Source: Anaerolentibacter hominis (lineage in GTDB: Bacteria; Bacillota; Clostridia; Lachnospirales; Lachnospiraceae). Taken from it: 64,000 nt of DNA. This document shows, piece after piece, positions 7,366-15,920 of this stretch. The notes beneath the pieces were generated by a model that had not been told where the DNA came from, did not search any database, and saw nothing but the letters and a program-made list of their open reading frames with translations. Within the stretch, counting starts at the first letter, position 1. Each line of letters begins with the position of its first letter. The DNA is taken from contig NZ_JAWDIX010000002.1 in the NCBI RefSeq assembly GCF_032380675.1, positions 124,001 through 188,000 of the forward strand. Direction: 5' to 3'. The translations under genes and the position numbers were made by a program.

Positions 7366-8138
7366 GAGAAAAACCTTTCTAAATAGGACTTTCAATCTAT
7401 CCCGATGTTATTTTTTATTAAATTCCTGCAGAACACAGGCGGCAGAAGGATATGATCTGTCATATCTATACATTGCCGTTTGCGGACACGAAAAAAGAAG
7501 AAGTAAAACCTACTTCTGTCCGTACTTTTTCATCCTTTTGTGTTTTTATGCAGCGGAACCTGTCGGTTCCGTCGCAGACGCTCACAAAAAGTGAGCCGCG
7601 TCCCGCCGAATTCCCATTCGTCCGTCCGGGACTCCCTTTTTTTAATCCGTGTGCGGGAACTATCCGCATAAACGGAGCGGAACCTGTCGGTTCCGTCGCA
7701 GACGCTCACAAAAAGTGAGCCGCGTCCCGTCGAATTCCCATTCGTCCGTCCGGGACTCCCTTTTTTTAATCCGTTTATGCGGATATTATAATACAAAAAA
7801 ATTGGTTTTTCTACTATTAAAAATATTAATATTTCCTTTATATTACGAATATTTCCATATAAAGGAAGTATTAGACAGAATAGAACATTCCTAATGTGCG
7901 TCTGTTGCGGACGTACGGTGTTGTATTAAAACGACAACAGGCTTTTGCTGCCAAATAATACATTGGTACTTTTCATATTTTATCCTCTATCTTCACAGAC
8001 TAAACACAATTACTTGCTAGAATACGAAACACAAGGAAAAGTCTGTCGTATGGGATACGGCAGTGTGTCTGAGAGAGACAGCAAGATAAAGAAATGGTAG
8101 TGCCATTTAAACGACAAGTAGAGAAAGGAATGACATAT
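7366..8138. other. 773-bp gene-free region dominated by structured repeats
   Basis: No credible protein gene is present; open frames here are made by the tandem repeat at 7553-7785. A minus-strand terminator-like hairpin GAAGTA / TACTTC (7499-7515) followed on that strand by TTCTTTTTT lies between the repeat and the sugar transferase. The part from 7786 to 8120 is AT-rich and shows no clear feature beyond the ribosome site of htrA. Confidence 0.6.
7553..7785 (-). repeat. Tandem 98-bp hairpin-rich repeat with inverted-repeat frame
   Basis: Two 98-bp direct copies, 7553-7650 and 7677-7774, differ at a single base (near 7616/7740). Each holds three self-complementary units: GGAACC-TGTC-GGTTCC, CTCAC-AAAAA-GTGAG and GTCCCG...CGGGAC. 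The second copy is bracketed by a 15-bp inverted repeat, TATCCGCATAAACGG (7661-7675) and its exact complement (7771-7785). Spurious open frames through this sequence on both strands look like ones I associate with repeats in other Lachnospiraceae genomes, but that is from memory. Strand is given as minus because a terminator-like hairpin follows in that direction. Confidence 0.85.
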
Positions 8139-9794
8139 ATGAATACGGAAGAGGATAAGAATAAAAATAAAGAATCTTTCGACAATCAGGGGACTTTGGG
8201 ACCAGAGCCAGATCAGACCGGGGTGAATTCAGATTTACAGGAAGATCCAGCCATCGGGGGAAACGTGAATTTTCAGCTTGTCGGCTTCGAACCTGTGCAA
8301 AACAGGCCGGTTGAGGATACGGCAGGCAGCAATGTGACTTCTTCGGAGGCACAGCAGTCCGGTGCCGCAGCCGGCACAGAGACAACTTCTGCTGGAAAGG
8401 AAGAGAATCCCTATCATTTTCATATCGAATCTAATTCATCAGACGGGAATAAAACTGACGGTGCGATGCTGTCTTCCGCCCCTTCGCCGAAGGAACCAAA
8501 AAAGAAAAGTGGTGTCATGAAAAAAATTGTTTTATTTGTGTGCGGTGCGCTTCTTTTCGGTGCGCTGACGGGAGCTGCTTTCTGGGGCGGCAAGATGGCG
8601 GTGGAGAAAATGGCTGACCGGAAAAATGATGCGCCTCTGCAGCAATCGGAGGATCAGGAGGACGAAGGAGAAGCTTCCAATCTGCCGGCGAAAAAACTGG
8701 AGACAACGCCAATTCTTGAGGATATCAGCAGTGATAACCAGATTGTTCCCCAGGTAGTGGAGAATGTATTGCCAAGTGTGGTTTCTATCTCAAGCCAGGT
8801 TACCGAGGTTATTGATTTCTTCGGAAGGCAGTATACCCAGGAGGGAAGCGGCTCGGGCAGCGGTATTATAGCAGGGCAGAATGACGATGAACTTCTGATT
8901 ATTACCAATCACCATGTGATAAAGGGCGCAGATAAAATTATCGTCACTTTTGTGGATGGAAAATCAGCGGAAGCTATTGTGAAAGGCAGTGATTCTGCAG
9001 CAGATCTGGCTGTCTTATCTCTGGATACCAGCAATATGGAGCAGGAAACGCTGGATGCGATCAAGGTGGCTGCTCTGGGAGATTCAGATGCGGTTAAAGT
9101 GGGCGAAATGTCAATTGTAATCGGAAATGCCCTTGGCTACGGACAGACAACAACCGTGGGCTATATTGGCGCCAGAGACCGGCAGGTACAGGTTGACGGC
9201 AGGAAGATGACACTGCTGCAGACCGGGGCGGCTATCAATCCCGGAAACAGCGGCGGACCGATGTTGAATATAAAAGGCGAGGTAATCGGAATTGCGTCTG
9301 TTAAGTACGCAGATGAGCAGGTAGAAGGAATGGGATATGCGATCCCGATTTCCAGTGCAATGCCGATTATTGAAGATCTGATGGAGCGGGAGAAGCTGAC
9401 CGACGAGGAGAGGGGTTATCTGGGAATTACCGGAAATACCGTGGAGGATAATATGATTAAATATTATCATATGCCGGAAGGAGCCAGTGTCTATTCTATC
9501 GTGGATGGCGGACCGGCAGACAAGGCCGGGATCAAGGTCGGCGATATCATTACCAAAGTGAATGGAATTGCTGTAAACAGTATGGAAGCCTTGAAGGAAC
9601 GGGTAAACGGTTATAAAGCCGGGACTACCGTTACGATCACGATTGCCAGAGGTGATGAAGGTGAATATAAAGAATCGGATGTACAGGTTGTGCTGGCGGA
9701 TGAAGCGTCTCTGAATACATCGGATAACAGTGGAACTACACAGACTCCCACTGTCCCGAATATCCCGGATAGCGGCAGAAGAAAAGCACAGTAG
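8139..9794 (+). CDS. HtrA/DegP-like membrane-anchored serine protease with PDZ domain
   Basis: 551 residues with the start at ATG 8139, nine bases after AGAAAGGA; another in-frame ATG at 8130 is too close to that site. Layout: about 125 polar cytoplasmic residues rich in E, N, S and G, one transmembrane helix (about residues 126-150), trypsin-like protease domain, then a PDZ domain (from about residue 425, RGYLGITGNT). The catalytic triad is visible as His259 (TNHHV), Asp289 (ADLAV) and Ser371 (GNSGGP). It would degrade or chaperone misfolded exported proteins at the outer face of the membrane. It is a single-gene unit ended by a strong terminator. Confidence 0.93.
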   Translation: MNTEEDKNKNKESFDNQGTLGPEPDQTGVNSDLQEDPAIGGNVNFQLVGFEPVQNRPVEDTAGSNVTSSEAQQSGAAAGTETTSAGKEENPYHFHIESNSSDGNKTDGAMLSSAPSPKEPKKKSGVMKKIVLFVCGALLFGALTGAAFWGGKMAVEKMADRKNDAPLQQSEDQEDEGEASNLPAKKLETTPILEDISSDNQIVPQVVENVLPSVVSISSQVTEVIDFFGRQYTQEGSGSGSGIIAGQNDDELLIITNHHVIKGADKIIVTFVDGKSAEAIVKGSDSAADLAVLSLDTSNMEQETLDAIKVAALGDSDAVKVGEMSIVIGNALGYGQTTTVGYIGARDRQVQVDGRKMTLLQTGAAINPGNSGGPMLNIKGEVIGIASVKYADEQVEGMGYAIPISSAMPIIEDLMEREKLTDEERGYLGITGNTVEDNMIKYYHMPEGASVYSIVDGGPADKAGIKVGDIITKVNGIAVNSMEALKERVNGYKAGTTVTITIARGDEGEYKESDVQVVLADEASLNTSDNSGTTQTPTVPNIPDSGRRKAQ

Positions 9795-9803
9795 ATAGAA
9801 TGG

Positions 9804-9834
9804 CTGCGGGTCCTTCAGGACCCGCATTTCTTTA
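9804..9834 (+). terminator. Terminator of htrA-like gene
   Basis: Perfect 8-bp stem GCGGGTCC (9806-9813) / GGACCCGC (9818-9825) with a TTCA tetraloop, followed by ATTTCTTT. Confidence 0.9.
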
Positions 9835-9848
9835 TGAATGTATGGCAG

Positions 9849-9925
9849 TTTAAGTTGGAAACAAAAGCAGTTTTAAACTACTGATTCGTGCAGTATCGCA
9901 GGCAAGCCTGCGATATGCGGGGGTT
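9849..9925 (+). repeat. Dispersed repeat family 2, copy A
   Basis: Shares GAAACAAAAG, AAACTACT and a conserved hairpin block (TATCGCAGG / CCTGCGATA, then TGC and GGGGT) with copy B at 21947-22045. Here the core hairpin is TATCGCAGGC-AA-GCCTGCGATA (9894-9915). It stands about 135 bp upstream of the clpX-like gene, as copy B stands about 40 bp upstream of the DUF2804 gene. Confidence 0.75.
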
Positions 9926-10060
9926 GATAAATAGAACACATTCACTGGCTATGCAGAATGGAGCTGTTAAATATTTATAAACTCCTTGTGTGGAGTGAAC
10001 GGGTGGGCTATAATTCAAATGAACAGAGAATAGTCCCGATCAGGCGGAGGTTAACCAATT

Positions 10061-11449
10061 ATGGGGAATGAGGATAAGAATCATAACGACGAGTATTGTT
10101 ATATATGCCGGCGGCCGGCGGATGCCGTCGATAAAATGTTTCATCTGCCCAATCACATTTGTATTTGCAGTGATTGTATGGAAAAGACATTTGACAGTAT
10201 GAATAACGGCAATGCCTATATGGATATCAGTCAGATAGATCCGGCGCTGATGCAGCAGATGATGAGTATGCAGTTTGGAAATCAGCCGGAACAGCCGGAG
10301 AAAAAGAAAGTGAAGGAAAAGAAGGCGAAGGAAGAAAAGCAGGAAGAGGAAGAAGAAGGCCTGGATCTGAAAAATCTTCCGGCTCCTCACATTATCAAGG
10401 GAGAGCTGGACGAATTTGTAATCGGACAGGAGCATGCGAAAAAGGCGATTTCTGTTGCGGTCTATAACCATTATAAAAGGGTGGCGTCGGACGCTATGGA
10501 CAGCATTGAAATTGAGAAGTCCAATATGCTGATGATCGGGCCTACCGGCAGCGGCAAAACATATCTTGTCAAAACACTGGCGAGGCTTCTGAAGGTGCCG
10601 CTGGCAATTACGGATGCAACCTCTCTGACAGAGGCGGGTTACATCGGTGATGATGTGGAAAGCGTTGTCGCAAAGCTTCTGATGAATGCAGATAATGACA
10701 TTGAGAAGGCGGAGAGAGGCATTATCTTTATCGATGAGATTGATAAGATTGCCAAAAAGAAGAATCTGAACAACCGGGATGTGAGCGGCGAGTCCGTACA
10801 GCAGGCGCTGCTTAAACTTTTGGAGGGCAGCGATGTGGAGGTGCCGGTGGGCAGTCTTTCCAAGAATCCGATGATGCCGACGAAGACAATCAATACTAAG
10901 AATATCCTGTTTATCTGCGGCGGTGCGTTCCCGGATCTGGAGAATGTGATCAAGGCCAGATTGAGCAAACAGTCCTCCATTGGTTTCAGTGCGGATCTGA
11001 AAGATAAATTTGACGATGATCCCAATATCCTTCAGAAGGTAACAGTGGAGGATTTGAGAGAGTTTGGTATGATACCTGAGTTTATCGGACGTCTGCCTGT
11101 AATTTGTACCTTGGAAGCACTGACGAAGGAAATGATGGTGGAGATTTTGAAGGAGCCGAAAAATGCAATCTTAAAGCAGTATCAGAAACTGCTGGCTCTG
11201 GATGAGGTAGATCTGCAGTTTGACGAGAGCGCGCTGGAGGCTATTGCGGAAAAGGCGCTGGAGAAGAAAACGGGAGCCCGTGCGCTCCGCGCCATCATCG
11301 AAGAATTCATGCTGGATATTATGTATGAGATTCCAAAGGATGACAGTATCGGGCGGGTTACCATTACTGGTGACTATATCAGAAATACCGGGGCGCCGCT
11401 GATTGAGATGCGCGGTGTGGTTCCCAGACTTTCAGACAAGGCAGTCTGA
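10061..11449 (+). CDS. clpX: ClpX-like AAA+ unfoldase, stand-alone
   Basis: 462 residues. An N-terminal zinc-binding domain has the cysteine pairs CYIC (near residue 12) and CSDC (near residue 35). A charged linker rich in K and E (about residues 80-105) is longer than in typical ClpX. The AAA+ core follows with Walker A GPTGSGKT, Walker B IIFIDEIDK, and the IGF motif (SSIGFSAD) used by ClpX to dock ClpP. The C-terminal small domain ends in KTGARALRAIIEE. No clpP is adjacent, unlike the usual tig-clpP-clpX order, so this may be a second, paralogous ClpX that shares ClpP. The start ATG follows GGCGGAGG. Confidence 0.9.
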   Translation: MGNEDKNHNDEYCYICRRPADAVDKMFHLPNHICICSDCMEKTFDSMNNGNAYMDISQIDPALMQQMMSMQFGNQPEQPEKKKVKEKKAKEEKQEEEEEGLDLKNLPAPHIIKGELDEFVIGQEHAKKAISVAVYNHYKRVASDAMDSIEIEKSNMLMIGPTGSGKTYLVKTLARLLKVPLAITDATSLTEAGYIGDDVESVVAKLLMNADNDIEKAERGIIFIDEIDKIAKKKNLNNRDVSGESVQQALLKLLEGSDVEVPVGSLSKNPMMPTKTINTKNILFICGGAFPDLENVIKARLSKQSSIGFSADLKDKFDDDPNILQKVTVEDLREFGMIPEFIGRLPVICTLEALTKEMMVEILKEPKNAILKQYQKLLALDEVDLQFDESALEAIAEKALEKKTGARALRAIIEEFMLDIMYEIPKDDSIGRVTITGDYIRNTGAPLIEMRGVVPRLSDKAV

Positions 11450-11469
11450 TTATATAATGAATTAGATTT

Positions 11470-11515
11470 CACCTGCATATACTGGAAAGAATAGGTATAG
11501 GCAGGTGATTTTTTT
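11470..11515 (+). terminator. Terminator of clpX overlapping the next start codon
   Basis: Stem CACCTGCATATAC (11470-11482) / GTATAGGCAGGTG (11495-11507), 12 of 13 pairs, followed by seven T residues ending at 11515. The right arm and T-tract contain the ribosome site and start of the S8 peptidase, so the same bases would serve both roles. Confidence 0.8.
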
Positions 11516-13214
11516 GCCGGAAGCAGATGTATGCCGACAGATTATTTACTCCAACGAATACTCAGATTACCTGGTGGAGTTTGCGGGCGGAGTAGAAGAC
11601 ATTGAACAAAATTATGAACCGGCATGTATTCAGGTTATCAATAATAAATTTGCTGTTATTCACAAAGAAGGAAGCAGCAGGAATGAGGGCATACGGTTTG
11701 GATACACCTCACTTCCCAAATGTTACGGCCTGCTGGATACATCCAACCTGGAAAATATCGGTGTTTTGCGGCTGCGCAGGCAGCCTTTTCTGGATTTGCT
11801 GGGCAGTGGTGTGCTGATTGCGGTCATAGATACAGGAATTGATTTTACGCATCCTGCATTTCTAACCGCAGATAACCGGACCCGAATTGCGGCAATATGG
11901 GATCAGAGTGTTGAAGATGGTACTCCTCCCGAGGGATTTTTATACGGAGCAAACTATTCGGAGGAACAGATTAATGAGGCGCTCCAGAGTGAAAACCCCT
12001 TTTCTGTTGTGCCTATCCGTGATGTGAGCGGACACGGTACGTTTATGGCAGGGATTGCTGCGGGTAATGACTTGCCGGACGAGGATTTCAGCGGTGTGGC
12101 ACCTCTCGCCCAGCTGGTGATTGTAAAGCTGAAGCAGGCGAAATCTTACCTGAGAGGAATCTATGGGATACCTGAAGATGTGGAATGTTTTCAGGAAAAT
12201 GATATTATGATGGCTGTAAAATATGTGGCGGATCAGGCTCAGAGACTGAACAGGCCCATTTCGATCTGCCTGGGTATCGGCACCAATCAGGGAAGCCACG
12301 ATGGTGCGTCTTATCTGAATGAATATCTGGACCGGATGGGACGGACTCTTGGCATCGCAATTACACTTGCCGGAGGGAATGAGGGCAACCGGGGACATCA
12401 TTATTATGGAAGTATGACTCAAAGGGGAGAAACGCAGGATATTGAACTGGTGATCGGAGAGGCTGACCGGGGACTGACCATGGAACTATGGGGAAATATC
12501 CCGAGTCTGTTTTCTGTGGCATTTATTTCACCTACCGGAGAGTATGTGGAGAAAATAAGCGCCCGTCTGGGACAGCGCCAGACCATTGATTTTTTATTGG
12601 AAAATACGGTGATAGATATATTCTATGCACTGCTGGAGCAGAGAAGCGGAGCAGAGCTGATCTGGATGCATTTTACCGATCCCACACCCGGAGTTTGGAC
12701 GATCCGGGTATTTGCGGAGAGTCCGACGGGTGGTTCTTTTAATGTGTGGCTTCCGATGGAACAGTTTATCAGCCGGGAAACGCATTTCCTCGCACCAGAT
12801 CCGTACATTACGATCTGCGGTCCCGGTGATGGCTTAGTACCTATTACTACGGCAACCTACAACCATCAGAACAACAGCCTGTATCTGGATTCCAGCCGGG
12901 GATTTACCCGGACCGGCCTGATCAAACCGGATATCGCAGCTCCGGGGGTTAATGTCTATGGGCCGATACCCGGCGGCCGGTATGCCCAGCGTACCGGTTC
13001 CAGCATCGCATCCGCTCATACTGCGGGGGTTGCCGCTCTGCTACTGGAATGGGGAGTGCTGGATCAGAATTATGTCATCATGGGAACAAATGAAGTGAAA
13101 AATTTGATGATCCGGGGAGCCAGGCGCAGTGATATTGTCTATCCCAACCGGGAATGGGGATATGGAATGCTGGATCTTTACGGTATATTTGAAAGCCTGC
13201 GGATTACCATGTAG
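11514..13214 (+). CDS. Subtilisin-like S8 peptidase (CspA/B/C-like)
   Basis: 566 residues from a TTG start at 11514 preceded by AGGTGAT; an in-frame GTG at 11505 lies inside a terminator stem. The subtilisin triad is complete: Asp106 (VIDTGIDFTHP), His174 (SGHGTFMAGIAAG) and Ser497 (GSSIASAHTAG). A long insert of about 200 residues lies between His and Ser, as in the clostridial Csp germination proteases, and no signal peptide is visible. Csp proteins activate cortex lysis in spores; many Lachnospiraceae carry several S8 relatives of unknown role, so a germination function is possible but not shown. It lies downstream of clpX on the same strand. Confidence 0.85.
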   Translation: MPEADVCRQIIYSNEYSDYLVEFAGGVEDIEQNYEPACIQVINNKFAVIHKEGSSRNEGIRFGYTSLPKCYGLLDTSNLENIGVLRLRRQPFLDLLGSGVLIAVIDTGIDFTHPAFLTADNRTRIAAIWDQSVEDGTPPEGFLYGANYSEEQINEALQSENPFSVVPIRDVSGHGTFMAGIAAGNDLPDEDFSGVAPLAQLVIVKLKQAKSYLRGIYGIPEDVECFQENDIMMAVKYVADQAQRLNRPISICLGIGTNQGSHDGASYLNEYLDRMGRTLGIAITLAGGNEGNRGHHYYGSMTQRGETQDIELVIGEADRGLTMELWGNIPSLFSVAFISPTGEYVEKISARLGQRQTIDFLLENTVIDIFYALLEQRSGAELIWMHFTDPTPGVWTIRVFAESPTGGSFNVWLPMEQFISRETHFLAPDPYITICGPGDGLVPITTATYNHQNNSLYLDSSRGFTRTGLIKPDIAAPGVNVYGPIPGGRYAQRTGSSIASAHTAGVAALLLEWGVLDQNYVIMGTNEVKNLMIRGARRSDIVYPNREWGYGMLDLYGIFESLRITM

Positions 13215-13303
13215 GAGAAACAGCAGTAAAACAATTTGTCTGTACCGGATAAGCTGTTTTGCTGCTGTTTCCATGCGGGGGAATCCCAATCGCGGCAAGC
13301 ATT

Positions 13304-14320
13304 TTACCGGTTTTCCCTACAGTGCTTTCTTTCTTCTGTGTTTTTTTCTCTTATTGGCATCAACAGGTCTAACTGCAGCTGTTCTAAATCTATATCAGGC
13401 TGTTCTATGTGGCTGTAATAATTCAAATGCTCTTCTATGAGTCCGCACATGTGCTCCTGGTCCTGGAAGTCGCCTGCAAATTCATATCTTTCGTCTTTCA
13501 TTATCCATTCAAGAAATGAATCCCATTCATTAAAATTACCAAAAGTAATCATGTGTGCCGCATATAATCCACCGCAAAACTGCTTCCTTACAAGCGGTTC
13601 GGGAACTTCCATATCATCTGGAATTGTTACCCATGCTTCATAGCCATGAAAGCCAGTTTCATCAACCGGATTGGGGTGATTAAAGCCAAAACGTCTCAAA
13701 TCCGGTTTTATCTTTTTTAAAGCACTTTCCTTAATAAAATTGTCGATGAGAAAGTTTGCATGTAATTCAGGATCATCCCCAACATAATGTGAGGCAGCTA
13801 TCGTAGCCGGGGGCAGATAGACAATCCGCACATCATTTATTTTAGAAAGGCGTTTATCTGCTTTTATAAACTTGTCCGCGGACTGTTCCTCCTTGAAATT
13901 AATGCTGATTAAATCAAGGGACTCAATTGTTTCTAATATGGTATCATCTTGAGAGATAATATTATTTAGCGGCAATTCTGTAGCCTTGCTAAGTTCTTCA
14001 ACGAAATGATGAAGTATATCTCTTATGGTTGAAAGAGCAGTGATTTCTTCATCTAATTCATCAATGTTTTGCCGGAAGATCTCAATAGCCGCGACCGCAT
14101 TTGTATTATTCAATATAATCTTGATTTGGCGGACCGGTATTCTTAGCTTGCGAAGAAGTAAAATTTGTCTGATCCGGGCAATGGAATTATCATCATATAT
14201 CCGGTAGGAATATCCTTCTCGCCGGGAACTGGTGATTAATCCTGCCTTTTCGTAATAACGAAGCATCCTTGTTGATATTCCCAAACTCCGGGATACCTGG
14301 CTTATAGTCATTTCCTCCAT
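13304..14320 (-). CDS. MerR-family regulator with C-terminal effector domain
   Basis: 338 residues from ATG 14320, preceded by a full AGGAGG. An N-terminal MerR winged helix (TISQVSRSLGISTRMLRYYE, then YRIYDDNSI) is followed by a coiled-coil dimerisation helix (about residues 75-125) and a long C-terminal part of about 200 residues with GyrI/BmrR-like features (VYLPPATIAASHYVGD, DETGFHGYEAWVTIP, GGLYAAHMITFG), probably for ligand binding. It is followed by hisC on the opposite strand, which has its own promoter. No transporter is divergent to it, so apart from itself its targets are unknown. The promoter in front is of the MerR-activated type. Confidence 0.9.
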   Translation of the reverse strand: MEEMTISQVSRSLGISTRMLRYYEKAGLITSSRREGYSYRIYDDNSIARIRQILLLRKLRIPVRQIKIILNNTNAVAAIEIFRQNIDELDEEITALSTIRDILHHFVEELSKATELPLNNIISQDDTILETIESLDLISINFKEEQSADKFIKADKRLSKINDVRIVYLPPATIAASHYVGDDPELHANFLIDNFIKESALKKIKPDLRRFGFNHPNPVDETGFHGYEAWVTIPDDMEVPEPLVRKQFCGGLYAAHMITFGNFNEWDSFLEWIMKDERYEFAGDFQDQEHMCGLIEEHLNYYSHIEQPDIDLEQLQLDLLMPIREKNTEERKHCRENR

Positions 14321-14343
14321 GTTATTATACCTCCTGTGTCTTA

Positions 14344-14374
14344 AGTATAAACTGCGACACGGTGTCAAAGTCAA
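14344..14374 (-). promoter_or_regulatory. MerR-type promoter with 19-bp spacer
   Basis: On the minus strand: TTGACT (14369-14374), 19-bp spacer, TATACT (14344-14349). The spacer contains the dyad GACACCGTGTC. The over-long spacer with a central dyad is the signature of promoters activated by MerR proteins through DNA twisting, and predicts autoregulation of the adjacent gene. Confidence 0.85.
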
Positions 14375-14639
14375 GCAGAAGAGCTCAACCCCTTTTCCCT
14401 CTCTTTCAAGAATACTTCTGGCATTACAACGCCTCAATGTTTCCTGTATTCCGTTATCGTGCATCGCTTTTTCTGACGAAGGCGAGCTAACACATAATCG
14501 GCTTTTTCATTGTAATATCAGCGCGGGAAGGTGTCAAACAACTCTTTTCGTTCATTAATTTATAGCACTGTTCATAACTCTGCCCATCATTTTCGATTGC
14601 AGATTTGAGCGGCAGGCCGTAAGCAGGAGGGAAACGGCA

Positions 14640-14668
14640 TTGCGCTCGAAAAAATGGTATGCTATACT
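14640..14668 (+). promoter_or_regulatory. hisC promoter
   Basis: TTGCGC (14640-14645), 17-bp spacer, TATACT (14663-14668), about 40 bp before the hisC start. The sequence between 14375 and 14640 shows nothing further that I can support. Confidence 0.6.
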
Positions 14669-14709
14669 CGAAAGAAAATAGTATGAAATGTGAAAGGCAG
14701 GTCTTTACC

Positions 14710-15777
14710 ATGCAGCTTTGGGAACGGAATTTTCGTCTGGTTGATCCCTATGTGCCGGGAGAACAGCCCAATTTACCTGATATGATCAAGCTTAATACAA
14801 ATGAAAACCCCTATCCGCCTGCGCCGGGAGTGGAACGGGCACTCAGGGAACTGGATGCGGATCGCTTAAGACTGTATCCGGAGCCGGATAATAAGACATT
14901 GGTACAGGCGCTTGCGAAGAACTATGGAGTGAAGGACAGCCAGGTGTTTGTGGGAGTGGGTTCCGATGATGTACTGGGAATGGCCTTTCTGACGTTTTTT
15001 AACTCGGATAAACCTGTTCTGTTTCCCGATCTGACCTATTCTTTTTATGATGTATGGGCAAAATTGTTCCGGATTCCTTATAAAAGACCGGCTGTGGATG
15101 AGAATTTCAGAATCCGCAGGGAGGATTATTACCAGGAGAACGGCGGGGTGATCTTTGCCAATCCCAATGCGCCCACTTCGATTTGTGAGGATCTGGATTT
15201 TATAGAAGACATTTTAAAGCATAATCAGGATGCAGTTGTCATTGTAGATGAGGCATATATTGATTTTGGCGGCTGTTCGGCCCTCCCTCTTCTGGAACGT
15301 TACGAAAATCTTCTGGTTGTGCAGACATTTTCCAAATCCCGGTCTATGGCAGGGATGCGCATCGGCTTCGCGATTGGAAATGAGCGCCTCATTGAGGCCA
15401 TGAATGGGGTGAAGTATTCCTACAATTCTTACACCATGGATTACACATCCCTTATGCTGGGCGCAGAGGCGGTTAAGGACGAAGCCTATTTCAGGGAAAC
15501 AACAGAGAAAATCATAAGAACAAGGGAGTGGACCAAGCAGGAATTAAAAAAGCTGGGCTTTCAGTTCCCGGATTCCCAGGCTAACTTTATTTTTGCCTCT
15601 CATCCGGACGTGCCGGCGGTCAGTATCTTTGAGGCTTTGAGGAAAAAACATATTTTCGTGCGGTATTTTGCTCAGCCGAGAATTGACAATTATTTAAGAA
15701 TTACGGTTGGGACGGACGAACAGATGAAAGTGCTGATTGATTTCCTGACTGAATTCATACAGAATACCGAGAGATAA
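14710..15777 (+). CDS. hisC: Histidinol-phosphate aminotransferase
   Basis: 355 residues from ATG 14710, placed after AAAGGCAGG; an upstream in-frame ATG at 14659 overlaps the promoter -10. A fold-type I PLP aminotransferase with IKLNTNENPYPPAPG, RLYPEPDN, the PLP contact FANPNAPTS, VIVDEAYIDFGG and the lysine motif TFSKSRSMAGMRIG. It converts histidinol phosphate and 2-oxoglutarate in histidine synthesis. It stands alone, away from any his operon, so a role with a related aromatic substrate cannot be excluded. It ends in a strong terminator. Confidence 0.88.
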   Translation: MQLWERNFRLVDPYVPGEQPNLPDMIKLNTNENPYPPAPGVERALRELDADRLRLYPEPDNKTLVQALAKNYGVKDSQVFVGVGSDDVLGMAFLTFFNSDKPVLFPDLTYSFYDVWAKLFRIPYKRPAVDENFRIRREDYYQENGGVIFANPNAPTSICEDLDFIEDILKHNQDAVVIVDEAYIDFGGCSALPLLERYENLLVVQTFSKSRSMAGMRIGFAIGNERLIEAMNGVKYSYNSYTMDYTSLMLGAEAVKDEAYFRETTEKIIRTREWTKQELKKLGFQFPDSQANFIFASHPDVPAVSIFEALRKKHIFVRYFAQPRIDNYLRITVGTDEQMKVLIDFLTEFIQNTER

Positions 15778-15816
15778 TAAGTGTTTTAAAATACCGTTTC
15801 CTGTGGAGAATAGATG

Positions 15817-15849
15817 GAGGGATGCCTTACGCATCCCTCTTGTTTTATT
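15817..15849 (+). terminator. hisC terminator
   Basis: Perfect 9-bp stem GAGGGATGC (15817-15825) / GCATCCCTC (15831-15839) followed by TTGTTTTATT. Confidence 0.9.
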
Positions 15850-15908
15850 ATATAGGAAACTTCGTTCCCTATATAACAAAATCATCCTATGCACACTTTG
15901 TTCTAATT
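15848..15908 (+). repeat. Palindromic repeat family 3, copy A
   Basis: Palindrome with arms TTATATAGGAA (from 15848) and TTCCCTATATAA (to 15876), followed by AAAATCATCCTATGCACACT. Copy B at 39101-39150 has the same order: palindrome TTATATAGGAA...TTTCCTGTATAA, then AAAACATCCTATGCGCACT. Both copies sit immediately after a terminator and before a minus-strand gene end. The arms also resemble the CATAGGAAAG palindromes of repeat family 1. Confidence 0.7.
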
Positions 15909-15920
15909 AGGTTGTGGTCT

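Noticed and set aside
7452..7894. Several 60-90 residue open frames on both strands
   Set aside because: They are repeated translations of the tandem 98-bp element and lack ribosome sites.
14487..14711. 74-codon minus-strand frame upstream of hisC
   Set aside because: It overlaps the hisC promoter and start and shows no recognisable domain; a gene fragment cannot be excluded but is unsupported.
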